Assembly: GCF_002077945.1 (NCBI RefSeq)
Contig: NZ_LVYD01000042.1
Span: 186,001-250,000 of the forward strand
From: Niastella vici
GTDB taxonomy: Bacteria > Bacteroidota > Bacteroidia > Chitinophagales > Chitinophagaceae
DNA: 64,000 nucleotides
Reading direction: 5' to 3'
Made by a program: the position numbers and the translations under genes. Under the pieces are notes generated by a model, which made no database searches, was not told the origin of the DNA, and worked only from the letters and a program-made list of their open reading frames with translations. This document shows positions 9,219 to 18,100 of this stretch, piece after piece (position 1 is the first letter of the stretch; each line of letters begins with the position of its first letter).

Positions 9219-9253
9219 GCGGAGAATGCTACCAACATTCTCCGCTTTTTTTT
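9219..9253 (+). terminator. Terminator-like hairpin in the fecR-susC gap, oriented to the plus strand
   Basis: GCGGAGAATG (9219-9228) and CATTCTCCGC (9236-9245) form a perfect 10-bp stem with a 7-base loop, followed by eight T on the plus strand. The flanking genes are both on the minus strand, where the T-run would precede the hairpin. As a factor-independent terminator it would therefore stop plus-strand (antisense) transcription. In the sense mRNA it could act as a stability element between fecR and susC. Confidence 0.6.
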
Positions 9254-9271
9254 AATTATGTAGGATGCATT

Positions 9272-10381
9272 TTATTTTATCGATTTAATATATACCTCAT
9301 TGTTATTGATTGATACATTGAACGGAACAGCCATTTTCAATGCCGCGAAAGCCTGTTCAACTGTTTCATTTTGAAGGGAACCGTTAAATACCAATTGCCG
9401 GGCGGCATCGTCTTCAAAATAGATCCTGATATTATACCATCTTTCCAGCTTCAGGGCCAGCTGTTCAAAATTGTCGCCCCTGAATTCGAGCCGGTTATAC
9501 ACCCAGGCTGTTTCAGGATGTTCGCTCTCCTGCACCGTGCTATCTATTCGGATGATTTGCTGTGTTACAGGTTTTGTTGTTGCAGTGGTTACCGCACTGT
9601 TATGGGTACCTGTATCCGGTCCTTTCACCGGTAACACGATCTTTTCATTGGGATGCAGGTACACCGCACCGCCTTTTGTATCGCCCTTACGCGTGATTTG
9701 CACCAGCCCCCTGAGCAGGGTGGTCTCTATTGTTTTTTCTTCGGGATACGATTTCACATTAAAGGCTGTTCCCAGCACTTTGATATCAATGGTACCCGCG
9801 TGAACGATAAACGGTTTTTTCTGATGCGTGGTGGCCGACACAACAGATACCACATCAAAAAAGGCTTCGCCTTCGAGGGTGATCTCGCGAACCGGCCCGC
9901 TGAAGTTGGCATATACAATACGAGAGCCGGCATTCAGCCATACGGTAGAGCCATCGGGTAAAATGGTGCGCATTTTACTGCCTTTGGGCGCTACCACTTC
10001 ATTGGCGGCAATATCTTTTTGCTTTTTATTCCAGGTTACAAACAACCAGGCGCTAATTGACAAAGCAGTTACAATGGCTGCGGCCCAATAGAACTTATGC
10101 CATTTTCTGATACTTCGTACGCGTGGTACAACGGGCGGTGCACCCAATTCTGTGTCAGGTTCTGCAGCCGCCAATTGTAAAATGCGATTGATCTTGTCGC
10201 CGGTTACCGGTTCTTCCTGGGCAGGTGTATGCGCACCCCATAACTGGTGCAGCAGGTCGTATTGCTGCATCAGCCCGGGATGCTGTTGTAGTAAATTATT
10301 CAGTTCGTCTTTGTCCTGTTCCGTAGCATCTCCGCTCAAATTGCGAGACAGCAAAAACCAAATTCTTTCTGGTGTTTCCAT
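9272..10381 (-). CDS. FecR-family anti-sigma factor
   Basis: 369 residues. A cytoplasmic N-terminal segment, which would hold the sigma factor, is followed by one membrane helix (FYWAAAIVTALSISAWLFVTW, near residues 95-115, quoted in part) and a periplasmic FecR domain (VVAPKGSKMRTILPDGSTVW; ITLEGEAFFDV). The end fits the DUF4974-type module (EQAFAALKMAVPFNVSI) common in Bacteroidota FecR proteins. It would sense the occupied STN domain of the downstream SusC and release the ECF sigma factor encoded upstream. Gene order sigma-fecR-susC-susD is the standard arrangement. A plus-oriented hairpin lies just past its stop codon. Confidence 0.94.
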   Translation of the reverse strand: METPERIWFLLSRNLSGDATEQDKDELNNLLQQHPGLMQQYDLLHQLWGAHTPAQEEPVTGDKINRILQLAAAEPDTELGAPPVVPRVRSIRKWHKFYWAAAIVTALSISAWLFVTWNKKQKDIAANEVVAPKGSKMRTILPDGSTVWLNAGSRIVYANFSGPVREITLEGEAFFDVVSVVSATTHQKKPFIVHAGTIDIKVLGTAFNVKSYPEEKTIETTLLRGLVQITRKGDTKGGAVYLHPNEKIVLPVKGPDTGTHNSAVTTATTKPVTQQIIRIDSTVQESEHPETAWVYNRLEFRGDNFEQLALKLERWYNIRIYFEDDAARQLVFNGSLQNETVEQAFAALKMAVPFNVSINNNEVYIKSIK

Positions 10382-10556
10382 TTGCGCCTAATGCATTTAT
10401 GCCTATAAGGACAGCAGAATTTAAAAACACCATTAAAGGTTTTTGAAAAATATTTTGGACCGGGATTTATGGGATGAGGGGATTACTGGGATAATTTGAT
10501 AATGGAAGAAGGTTGAGCAGAATATCTATCTTGTACCGCCCGAAATTTATTGCAGA

Positions 10557-10582
10557 TTGCTGATTGTCGATTGCTGATTCAC
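10557..10582. repeat. Short direct repeats GATTGCTGATT at the sigma gene 3' end
   Basis: GATTGCTGATT occurs twice with GTC between (about 10557-10581), followed by CACGACTCACG. The word overlaps the stop codon of the sigma gene, so the last residues of that protein (VRRES) may be repeat-derived. This resembles the other wordy intergenic repeats in the window but uses a different word. Confidence 0.5.
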
Positions 10583-11169
10583 GACTCACGCCTGACAGCG
10601 GCCTCGCCAAAACTTTTTGCCGTTCTGTTAATATTCAGGTCAGTACATATTTTCTTAATTGCGATAGCCATTTGCACATCGACCGTATTAAGGGAAATAT
10701 TGAGAATTTCGGCTACTTCGCGGTGTTTGAGGCCATCTTCGCGTACCAGCTTGAAGATCATTTTACAACGGGGTGGTAAATTATCAACTGCCTGTTGCAT
10801 GCGTTTCATCATTTCGGCAGTGATCAGGAGATTGTAGGGATCAGTAGTTACCTGGGAAGCTTCTATATCCAGATCATCGAAGGGCGCCCTGATGAGTTCA
10901 GTCGCTTTTTGTGAAATGGCATTCAGCGACCGGTTCTTTACAGCTACATATAAATATACGGTGAGATTTTCTACTTCGTTTATGCGATGGCGGTTGCTCC
11001 ACAGTTTCACGAACACATCTTCCACTATTTCTTCAGCAATTTCAGGTGAGCGGGTAATTACACGGGCAAAATGATGCAGCCGTTTGCTGAATAACCGGTA
11101 CAACTCTGCCAGGCATTGTTCATTTCCGGCATGTATACCCTCTTGAATATGTGGCAGGCCAATGGTCAT
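10579..11169 (-). CDS. ECF RNA polymerase sigma factor
   Basis: 196 residues. Region 2 is recognisable (AELYRLFSKRLHHFARVI, then AEEIVEDVFVKLWSNRHRI) and region 4 forms the helix-turn-helix (LPPRCKMIFKLVREDGLKHR, then VAEILNISLNTVDVQMAIA). The size and the downstream fecR/STN-susC pair place it in the Bacteroidota cell-surface-signalling ECF group. It should be held at the membrane by the FecR protein and released when a pectic glycan binds SusC. On the minus strand TACATTTA (11197-11204) is a possible -7 box close upstream. The C-terminal end runs into a short repeat and may not be conserved. Confidence 0.95.
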   Translation of the reverse strand: MTIGLPHIQEGIHAGNEQCLAELYRLFSKRLHHFARVITRSPEIAEEIVEDVFVKLWSNRHRINEVENLTVYLYVAVKNRSLNAISQKATELIRAPFDDLDIEASQVTTDPYNLLITAEMMKRMQQAVDNLPPRCKMIFKLVREDGLKHREVAEILNISLNTVDVQMAIAIKKICTDLNINRTAKSFGEAAVRRES

Positions 11170-11277
11170 ATTTTTTCACAAGGCAATTAGCGGCAATAAA
11201 TGTAGGCATTTTTTAGATACTGTGAAAGCCACGCCACGATCGTTCTTTCAATCATGGCGCAACTTCACATCAATATT

Positions 11278-12882
11278 TTATTCAATTCTAAACCAGTCAA
11301 CATCGGCAAAACCCGAATCGTTGGTAACAACGGTGCGGGTGCAGAATAAACCTATCTTAGCGCCGATCCACCGGCCGGGCACAGCAGTAAACACTTCACC
11401 TGCTTCGGAAAAATGCTGACCATCTTCACTGTACGTAAAACTACATTTGGCGCCTTTACTTATTTGCACGCGTAAATACGAAGTAGCACTGGTGATCTTC
11501 GCAATGATCTTTTCCTGTTCGGGTTTGCCTGCTTCGGCTCCTTTACAGATCACGTAAGACAAATAAATTCCATCTTCTTTTTTAGTGAGCCCGATGTATG
11601 CATAATCAGATCCCATTATAATTAACCCGGTCTTCTCACCTGCCAAACGCGGTTTAAAATCAAGCTTCACCGTTGCGGTGAATTCGGGGGCCGGTAATTT
11701 CTGCATCAGCACATTGGGTACAAACCAAAGGTTCTTTGCCGTATCAGACACCTGGCCACTGAACAACCGCAGGTATCCATTACCGGGAAATGCCCAGTAT
11801 GGTTTGGGATTCGCCTGCCATTGCCATTGCAGGCCCATGGTATGGCCGTTAAATTCATCCGACTCGGGTGGGGTTTGCACGGGATAGTTTTTTCCAACAT
11901 TCGGCTTTTTATATTGTAATACCGGCTCGCCTTTTCCATCTCCATCTTTATCGACCCCGATCACCGGCCAGTTATTGACCCATTTCATCGGTTGCAGGTG
12001 TACTACACGTCCATATGCTTCCAGGTCCTGGAAATGCAGGAACCAGTCTTCGCCGGTTTTGGTATCAACCCAGGCGCCCTGGTGGGGGCCATTAATAGTT
12101 GAACCGCCCTGGTCCATCACCACCTTTCTTTCATAGGGACCATAGATACTCTTTGACCGCAGCACCAGTTGCCAGCCGGTAGCTACACCGCCGGCCGGGG
12201 CAAAAATGTAATAATAGCCATTGCGTTTATAGATCTTGGGGCCTTCGAGCGTGGGGTCCTGATCGTGACCATCAAATACCATGGCGCCGCCATCCATCAC
12301 TTTGGTGCCTGTGGCATCGAGGCGTTTTACTACCACAATACTTTTTATACCAGCGCGGCTGCCCGCATAAGCGTGTACGAGATAAACCTTGCCGTCATCA
12401 TCCCACAACGGACAGGGATCAATCAATCCTTTACCGCCTTCAACCAGCATGGGCTCCGTCCAGGGCCCGTTGATACTCTTAGCTTTTACTACGTATATAC
12501 CAAAATCAGGATCGGGATAATAAATGTAGAACTCACCATTATGGAACCGGATGGCCGGCGCCCATACGCCCATGCCATGGCGTGGTTGCGAAAAATGATC
12601 AAAGGGGGGCTGGCGTTTTAATGCATGACCAATGATGGTCCAGTTCACCAGGTCTTTTGAATGCAGAATGGGCAACCCGGGAATGCCATCGAAACTGGAG
12701 GCCACGAGATAATAATCATCGCCAACGCGGCAGGCATCGGGATCGGAATAATCAGCATACAGAACGGGGTTTTTATAGGTACCGTTTTTATTATCGGCCA
12801 CCCAAACTTTTGACACATAGGGCTGTTGGGCGGTTGCGTATAAACTAATACAGGTGAAACCCAGAACAAATAACTTTTTCAT
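11278..12882 (-). CDS. GH43 arabinofuranosidase/beta-xylosidase
   Basis: 534 residues with a signal peptide (LFVLGFTCISLYATAQQ). The five-bladed propeller shows the three GH43 acidic residues: the base Asp in YADYSDPDACR (residue 47), the pKa-modulating Asp in GLIDPCPLWDDDG and the acid Glu in DPTLEGPKIYKRNGYYY. HQGAWVDTKTGEDWFLHFQD is typical of the GH43 beta-xylosidase/arabinosidase branch. From about residue 345 a beta-sandwich (SDEFNGHTMGLQWQWQANP to the end) matches the GH43 C-terminal accessory domain. In this locus it most likely trims arabinose or xylose side chains of rhamnogalacturonan I or xylogalacturonan. It follows the CE8 gene with a 125-bp gap containing a repeat. Confidence 0.92.
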   Translation of the reverse strand: MKKLFVLGFTCISLYATAQQPYVSKVWVADNKNGTYKNPVLYADYSDPDACRVGDDYYLVASSFDGIPGLPILHSKDLVNWTIIGHALKRQPPFDHFSQPRHGMGVWAPAIRFHNGEFYIYYPDPDFGIYVVKAKSINGPWTEPMLVEGGKGLIDPCPLWDDDGKVYLVHAYAGSRAGIKSIVVVKRLDATGTKVMDGGAMVFDGHDQDPTLEGPKIYKRNGYYYIFAPAGGVATGWQLVLRSKSIYGPYERKVVMDQGGSTINGPHQGAWVDTKTGEDWFLHFQDLEAYGRVVHLQPMKWVNNWPVIGVDKDGDGKGEPVLQYKKPNVGKNYPVQTPPESDEFNGHTMGLQWQWQANPKPYWAFPGNGYLRLFSGQVSDTAKNLWFVPNVLMQKLPAPEFTATVKLDFKPRLAGEKTGLIIMGSDYAYIGLTKKEDGIYLSYVICKGAEAGKPEQEKIIAKITSATSYLRVQISKGAKCSFTYSEDGQHFSEAGEVFTAVPGRWIGAKIGLFCTRTVVTNDSGFADVDWFRIE

Positions 12883-12910
12883 TATGGTGTTTTTGAGAGA
12901 TCTTAAGTCG

Positions 12911-12935
12911 TCAATGGTGAATGGTCAATGGTGAA
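12911..12935. repeat. AATGGTGAATGGTC repeat word
   Basis: Between the GH43 and CE8 genes the word AATGGTGA/AATGGTCA is repeated in tandem, matching the arms of the element at 3912-4010. Here the complementary arm is missing, so it looks like a decayed copy. Confidence 0.55.
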
Positions 12936-13007
12936 TATGCAGCATGCAAATTAATTGCTTAATTGTTAAGCATACTTTTCATTTCTCAAATATTAATTCT
13001 TCATTTT

Positions 13008-13991
13008 TCATTTCTGCGGGTCCCAATCCCTGAAGATATTCTTCAGGGTGTATTGCGCCGCTTCCTTTTTGGTTAGCTGATGCGACCAGTTTGCGCGCCC
13101 CGCTGGATTGGCGCCTGCGCCCTGGCTATTGTACTCGGCATAATAAGCTGTTTTTTCATTTTCGGGATTGCGCCAGTTGTCCCAACCGGTTGCAGCAATA
13201 TGTTCGCCCATGTTTGTATTGATAAAAACAGTTCGGGCATGCGGCCGCCAGGGACGACCAAGCAATACTTTTTTCGCCGCCGTATCTGCCACCAGGGAAC
13301 AATCAACGAACACAAATCCAAATGCCTGGGCTGGTGTGGTGGAGGCCGCTGTTATAAAAGAGTTCACCAGACTTTTGATGGTACAATGCTGAAACACTAC
13401 CGTGGCCGGACCAAAAATAAAATCGGTAGTGCCTTCGATATAACAATCTTTATAGTACTGACGGCTGCTATCGATACCTACATACAGGGTATCCTGGTTG
13501 CCCAGCAGGCGGCAATTTTCTATTACACAGCGATCGCTTTCTACATGCAGGGCCACCGCCTGCCCCACCCGGCCCGCTGTATTTTGTATGGTCAGGTTCG
13601 TGGCCCTGAAATCATTGCCCTTCACCAATACGGTGTACGAATTAAATGTACTGAACTTGTCGCGGCCGCTTGTTACATCCATTCCGCCCGGCAATGGTTT
13701 GCCGCTATAATCATCGTTGGTGATGATGGTGCTGTCGCGGCTTTCCCCCACCAGCGAAATATTCGTTTTCCAGGAGGGTATCACCAGCTTTTCTTTATAA
13801 ATCCCTTTCTTAATAAAGATGGTTACGCGTTCCTGCGAAAAATCGCGTACGGCGTTTACTGCTTCCTGAATGGTTTTGTAATTGCCACTGCCCTCCTGCG
13901 CCACCGTTAAATATTTCGGGTACGTTTGTTGTTGGGCGGTGGCAGTTAATAATGACACAAGGACCATCAATAAAACATAGAATCTCTTCAT
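13008..13991 (-). CDS. CE8 pectin methylesterase
   Basis: 327 residues with a signal peptide (FYVLLMVLVSLLTATAQQ). CE8 landmarks appear in order: GSGNYKTIQEAVNAV, KKGIYKEKL, GQAVALHVESDR, the GNQDTLYV motif with the first catalytic Asp, GTTDFIFGPATVVF with the second, and LLGRPWRPHARTVF with the substrate-binding Arg and Trp. These enzymes remove methyl esters from homogalacturonan and so prepare it for pectate lyase and polygalacturonase. It is downstream of the alpha/beta esterase and upstream of GH43. It is a stand-alone paralogue of the CE8 module in the giant protein encoded at 15130-23490. Confidence 0.95.
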   Translation of the reverse strand: MKRFYVLLMVLVSLLTATAQQQTYPKYLTVAQEGSGNYKTIQEAVNAVRDFSQERVTIFIKKGIYKEKLVIPSWKTNISLVGESRDSTIITNDDYSGKPLPGGMDVTSGRDKFSTFNSYTVLVKGNDFRATNLTIQNTAGRVGQAVALHVESDRCVIENCRLLGNQDTLYVGIDSSRQYYKDCYIEGTTDFIFGPATVVFQHCTIKSLVNSFITAASTTPAQAFGFVFVDCSLVADTAAKKVLLGRPWRPHARTVFINTNMGEHIAATGWDNWRNPENEKTAYYAEYNSQGAGANPAGRANWSHQLTKKEAAQYTLKNIFRDWDPQK

Positions 13992-14053
13992 AAACTAAAC
14001 TACTTTTTGTGAATCGGCAATCCGCCAACCGGCGAAGCAAGTGGGAGTTGTCA

Positions 14054-14992
14054 TTAATTATTCCCCCCTTTAGGGGCCGGGGATAAAAATCCCATTTCAA
14101 CTAACCACTGTTCACACAATTCCGTCCACAATTGGGTTGAACCGGGATTATTACGCAGCGCAATGTTATGCCCGCCCTGCGGAAAAACATGAAAGCTGGT
14201 TGTTATATTCTTTTCGAGCAATGCCTGGTAAAACAACAAACTATTGCGGGGGTCTACGCCCTTATCATTAAAGGCATCTGCAATAAAACAGGGCGGCGTG
14301 GTTGGCTTCACCTGCAATTCCATGGAATATTTATCGACTAATTCCTTAGCCGGATCATTTCCCAGTAAATTTTCCCGGCTGCCTTTATGGGCATAAGCGC
14401 CCATGGTTATAACCGGCGATACCAGTATGGTAAAATCGGGATGAAAGCTAATTGCATTGAGCGAATCGCCAATGGCAGCCACATCATCGGTACTGTTACT
14501 GAGAGAAGCAGCCAGATGCCCGCCCGCTGACACGCCCATGATACCGATCCTGTTCTGTTGAATATTCCAGCGGCCCGCATTGGCGCGAATGATGCGTATG
14601 GCGCGTTCCGCATCCTGCAGCGGACCGGTTTCGCGATGCACCAGATCGGGTGAATTAGGTAAGCGGTAATTAAGCACAAAGGCGCTAATGCCCATGGTGT
14701 TAAACCATTTGGCCAGTTGAAAGCCACTGATCTGGTAGGCTAAATGATGGTAGCCGCCACCGGGGCAAATGAGCACGGCACATTGCTTATTCTCCTGTAA
14801 CGATGGAAAGAAGGCATACATGCCCGGCGTACCTACCTGGTACACGCGTTCATTATTGATGCTGTCTTTTAACCGCATGCCTTTTGTATTGGGCATTTTG
14901 CCCGAAGGCCATAAGGGAATAAAATCCTGCGCCTTCATCGCCAATGAACCAATGACAGTGGCAACCAATAGATACATTGTTTTATACGTCAT
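14054..14992 (-). CDS. Secreted alpha/beta-hydrolase esterase, probable pectin/xylan acetylesterase
   Basis: 312 residues from the ATG at 14992, chosen because it starts directly with a signal peptide (MYLLVATVIGSLAMKAQD nearby). An upstream ATG at 15019 lies inside an intergenic repeat and would add nine unlikely residues. The oxyanion segment is ICPGGGYHHLAY, the nucleophile elbow is GVSAGGHLAAS, the acid is in IADAFNDKGVD and the His in FPQGGHNIAL. This is the BD-FAE/acetylxylan-esterase-like branch of the alpha/beta hydrolases. With CE8 and CE12 neighbours, removal of acetyl groups from pectin or attached glycans is likely but not proven by the sequence. Confidence 0.85.
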   Translation of the reverse strand: MTYKTMYLLVATVIGSLAMKAQDFIPLWPSGKMPNTKGMRLKDSINNERVYQVGTPGMYAFFPSLQENKQCAVLICPGGGYHHLAYQISGFQLAKWFNTMGISAFVLNYRLPNSPDLVHRETGPLQDAERAIRIIRANAGRWNIQQNRIGIMGVSAGGHLAASLSNSTDDVAAIGDSLNAISFHPDFTILVSPVITMGAYAHKGSRENLLGNDPAKELVDKYSMELQVKPTTPPCFIADAFNDKGVDPRNSLLFYQALLEKNITTSFHVFPQGGHNIALRNNPGSTQLWTELCEQWLVEMGFLSPAPKGGNN

Positions 14993-15011
14993 GAATACAT
15001 TTTTTATGCTG

Positions 15012-15108
15012 CCCTTCAACTACGCTCAGGGCCGCCCGGTCAGGATAACAAAAGGTGTGTTACGTTCTCCTTCGACTACGCTCAGGATTAAGACGCAACA
15101 CACCTTTT
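15012..15108 (-). terminator. Terminator stem with embedded CTTCGACTACGCTCAGG repeat
   Basis: AAAAGGTGTGTT (15050-15061) and AACACACCTTTT (15097-15108) form a perfect 12-bp stem, T-rich on both sides, just past the stop of the giant PL1-CE8 gene. The 35-base loop contains CCTTCGACTACGCTCAGG. A second copy with one change lies at about 15012-15031. The stem should terminate the giant transcript. Confidence 0.65.
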
Positions 15109-15129
15109 TATAGTTGCTAATTACTACAA

Positions 15130-18100
15130 TTATTGCTTAATAAACCGCAACAGCACTTTATCTGATAACCGTTCTACTTCTACAAAATACATACCATTAG
15201 GTAATGCGCTGATGTTAATACTGGTGAAATTGGTAGCGCGCTTACTGCGATAAGTTCCAACCAGGTACCCATTCAAATTATAGATCCTGATGTTTGCCTG
15301 GGTATACAGCTTCGCATGGTAAATATTTACATAGTCGCGAGCCGGGTTCGGACTGATGGTATATGCTGAATACACCCATCCGGTAACCGATACATTTGCC
15401 GGCGCTGCGTTGGTGCTTTGCACTGAAACATTTCCTTCATAAAGGCCGGCGGCCGACGCATTCAACCGTACCATCACCGGCCTCGCGTAAGTGGTGCCTA
15501 TAGCGCCCACCGCTAATGAAGGCACTGAAGTTGCAGTATACCAGGTTTTACCGGTATCTACCGACAATTCATAGCCTGCGGGTGGTGTTACCGTAACAGC
15601 ACCTGCTACACTAGTCACTGTTACAATGAAAGTTTGCGCATCTGCAGGCTTGCCTACTGTTTGCGAGAAAGGTTGTAACAAATTGCTGGTATTGATGGCC
15701 GGTGCAGCGAAGGCCTGGCCGGTAACGGCCACATTCACGGTAGTAACACCTGCACTGTTATGAGCTATGTTACCGCTATAAGTTCCTACAGCAGCGGCAT
15801 TCATCCGCACTCGTACAGTAACCGGTTTTATACTATCGGCATCCCGGGTTATCACCAGTGATGAAGCATTGGTATACCAGGTGCTTCCATCGGCGCTCAC
15901 TTCAAAACCAGCCGGTGCTGTCACCGTAACATTGGCTGTCAGGTTTTTGCCTGTTAGCAAATAGGTTTGAACTGCTGAAGGCGTACCTACTGTATGCTGG
16001 AATTTCGTCAGTGTTCCCGTTGCGGTAATAACCGCCGGGAAAACTGTTACACCGGTCACCGCTACATTCTGTGCGGTTGCCCCTATGCTTACATGCGTGA
16101 TGTTACCGGTATAAGTTCCGGTACCGGTCGCATTCAGGCGTACGCTAATAGTGGTTGTTGCTATAGTTCCGCTTGTTGGCGTAAGCGTCAACGGGGTTGT
16201 ATTGGTATACCAGGTAGTTCCATTTATTGAAATTTCGTAATTAACCGGTGGCGTAATGGTCATATTACCCGTAAGGTTACCTGCCGATACGGTATAGGTT
16301 TGTACAGCCGAAGGCGCGCCTATTGATTGAGAGAAGGCACTGAGTGTACCATTAGTGGTAATCACCGGCGGCTGAATGGCGCTGCCTACCACAAATACGC
16401 CGAACTGGGTAAAGCCGGAAGCAGTTGCTGCATACGGGGAAGCAACAGTACCGCTACCTGTAGTGGTGGCTGTTGCACCAGTCCACACACCGGTACGATA
16501 ATTCAAGATATTGGCAGTTGCCACACTAAAGACTGAACCCTGCTCAGTAGCCACCCAACCCAATGTCATGGCCACATTTGCCGCACCTGAGGTATTATCG
16601 GGTGTTACCGTCCATTGTTTACGCACCACCTTTGTGGTATCATTGATGACATAATCAAAGTTATCTTTTACACTTACGCTGAAATTATCGGTTGTACCGG
16701 TATTGCTCAGCGTTGCCGGGGTGTAAGAAGACACTGATGAACCTACAGGGAACAATATGTTGCCCGATGTTGCGCCTATCATTTGTTTCAGCTTACCCGT
16801 ACCATTGGTAACGATATAGCTTGAAGGCACATTTCCAACGATGGAAGTATCGGCCAGCGTATTATTTCCCAGCAACAGTTTACCTGCAGTTAAATTCACC
16901 ACACCGGCCGTTAACGCTGCTGACAGGGTAACGTTTGTACTATTATTAACAGTGAGTGTATGCACACCAGCCGGCATGGTAGTTCCGGTGGTTTGCGCTG
17001 CCGCGCCATTAAAGGTATAATTGGCATTGGTGCTGTATTGTTTTGTTCCGCTGTTGGCAAAGTTACCATCAATACCGCCTGCATGGCCAAAACTTACAAT
17101 AGCGCCATCGGCTACCGTTGTTGCACCTGAACCACTCACTACATAAGTGCCGGTATTGAGGGTGCCATTCACTACCAGGCCAAAGCCTGCAGTGGGCAAT
17201 GTAACATTGCTACCCAGGGTATAATAACCATTCACCAATACATTGGTATTACCCAATGTACCCAAATGGGAGAACGTTTTATTACTACCGTTCAATTTAA
17301 TATACAGCGGATCGGTGTTCTTCATATTGGCAGTGAAGGTGCCGCCGCTCACAATAAAGTCACCGGCTATTACCAGCGAATCAACTACACCCGATGCGCT
17401 TTCGTTGAAATAGATGCTGCCACCGGTTTGGGTATAATTACCGCCAATACGTACAGCAGCCGAACCCTGCGACATAGCAACGTAGGTACTTCCGGTGCTT
17501 TGAATGGTGAGGTTGCCGGTAACCGCAACCAGGGTATTACGCAATGCGAAATAGTTCTGTTGAGAAGGACAGTTCCACACCATATTGCTTACAGTAGTTG
17601 GGGAAGCAAATAAATTGGTTTGGGCTGTTTTAATACCGGTTACCAGTAAAATAGAGCCCGATGCAAACGAAATGCGTGAAGGCAATCCGCCGTTCATATC
17701 GTGCTGGTAGGTACCGGCAGCTGTAACCGCAACGGAGTCGGCTGTATTAAAGCTGAGTGTTCCCGAGTTCACCATTTTACCATTTACCTGGTAAACCACT
17801 TTAGTATTGGTGCCAATAGTGCCCAGGTTGGTAAGCGTACCATCTATCTGCAGTACTACAGTTGAGCCATCAATACCGGCCACGCTTAATGTTTTGCCGG
17901 CGCCTACGATCAATTGTCCGCCGCTGGCAATTACTGTTTTTTGAATATAGCCAAAGCCTTTAGAGAAAGCAGTGGTGTAGCTCACAGTATGTCCGTTTTG
18001 AATGGTGGCAGTATTAACGCCGCCATCATAAGCCGGATAATCGGTCAATGCAGCAGCTGCCACCCAATTGGCGCCATCATACTTATGCCAGGTGGCGGTA

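Noticed and set aside
13080-13910. 276-codon open frame on the plus strand
   Set aside because: It lies entirely antisense to the CE8 gene, has no recognisable motif, and arises from codon bias of the sense gene.
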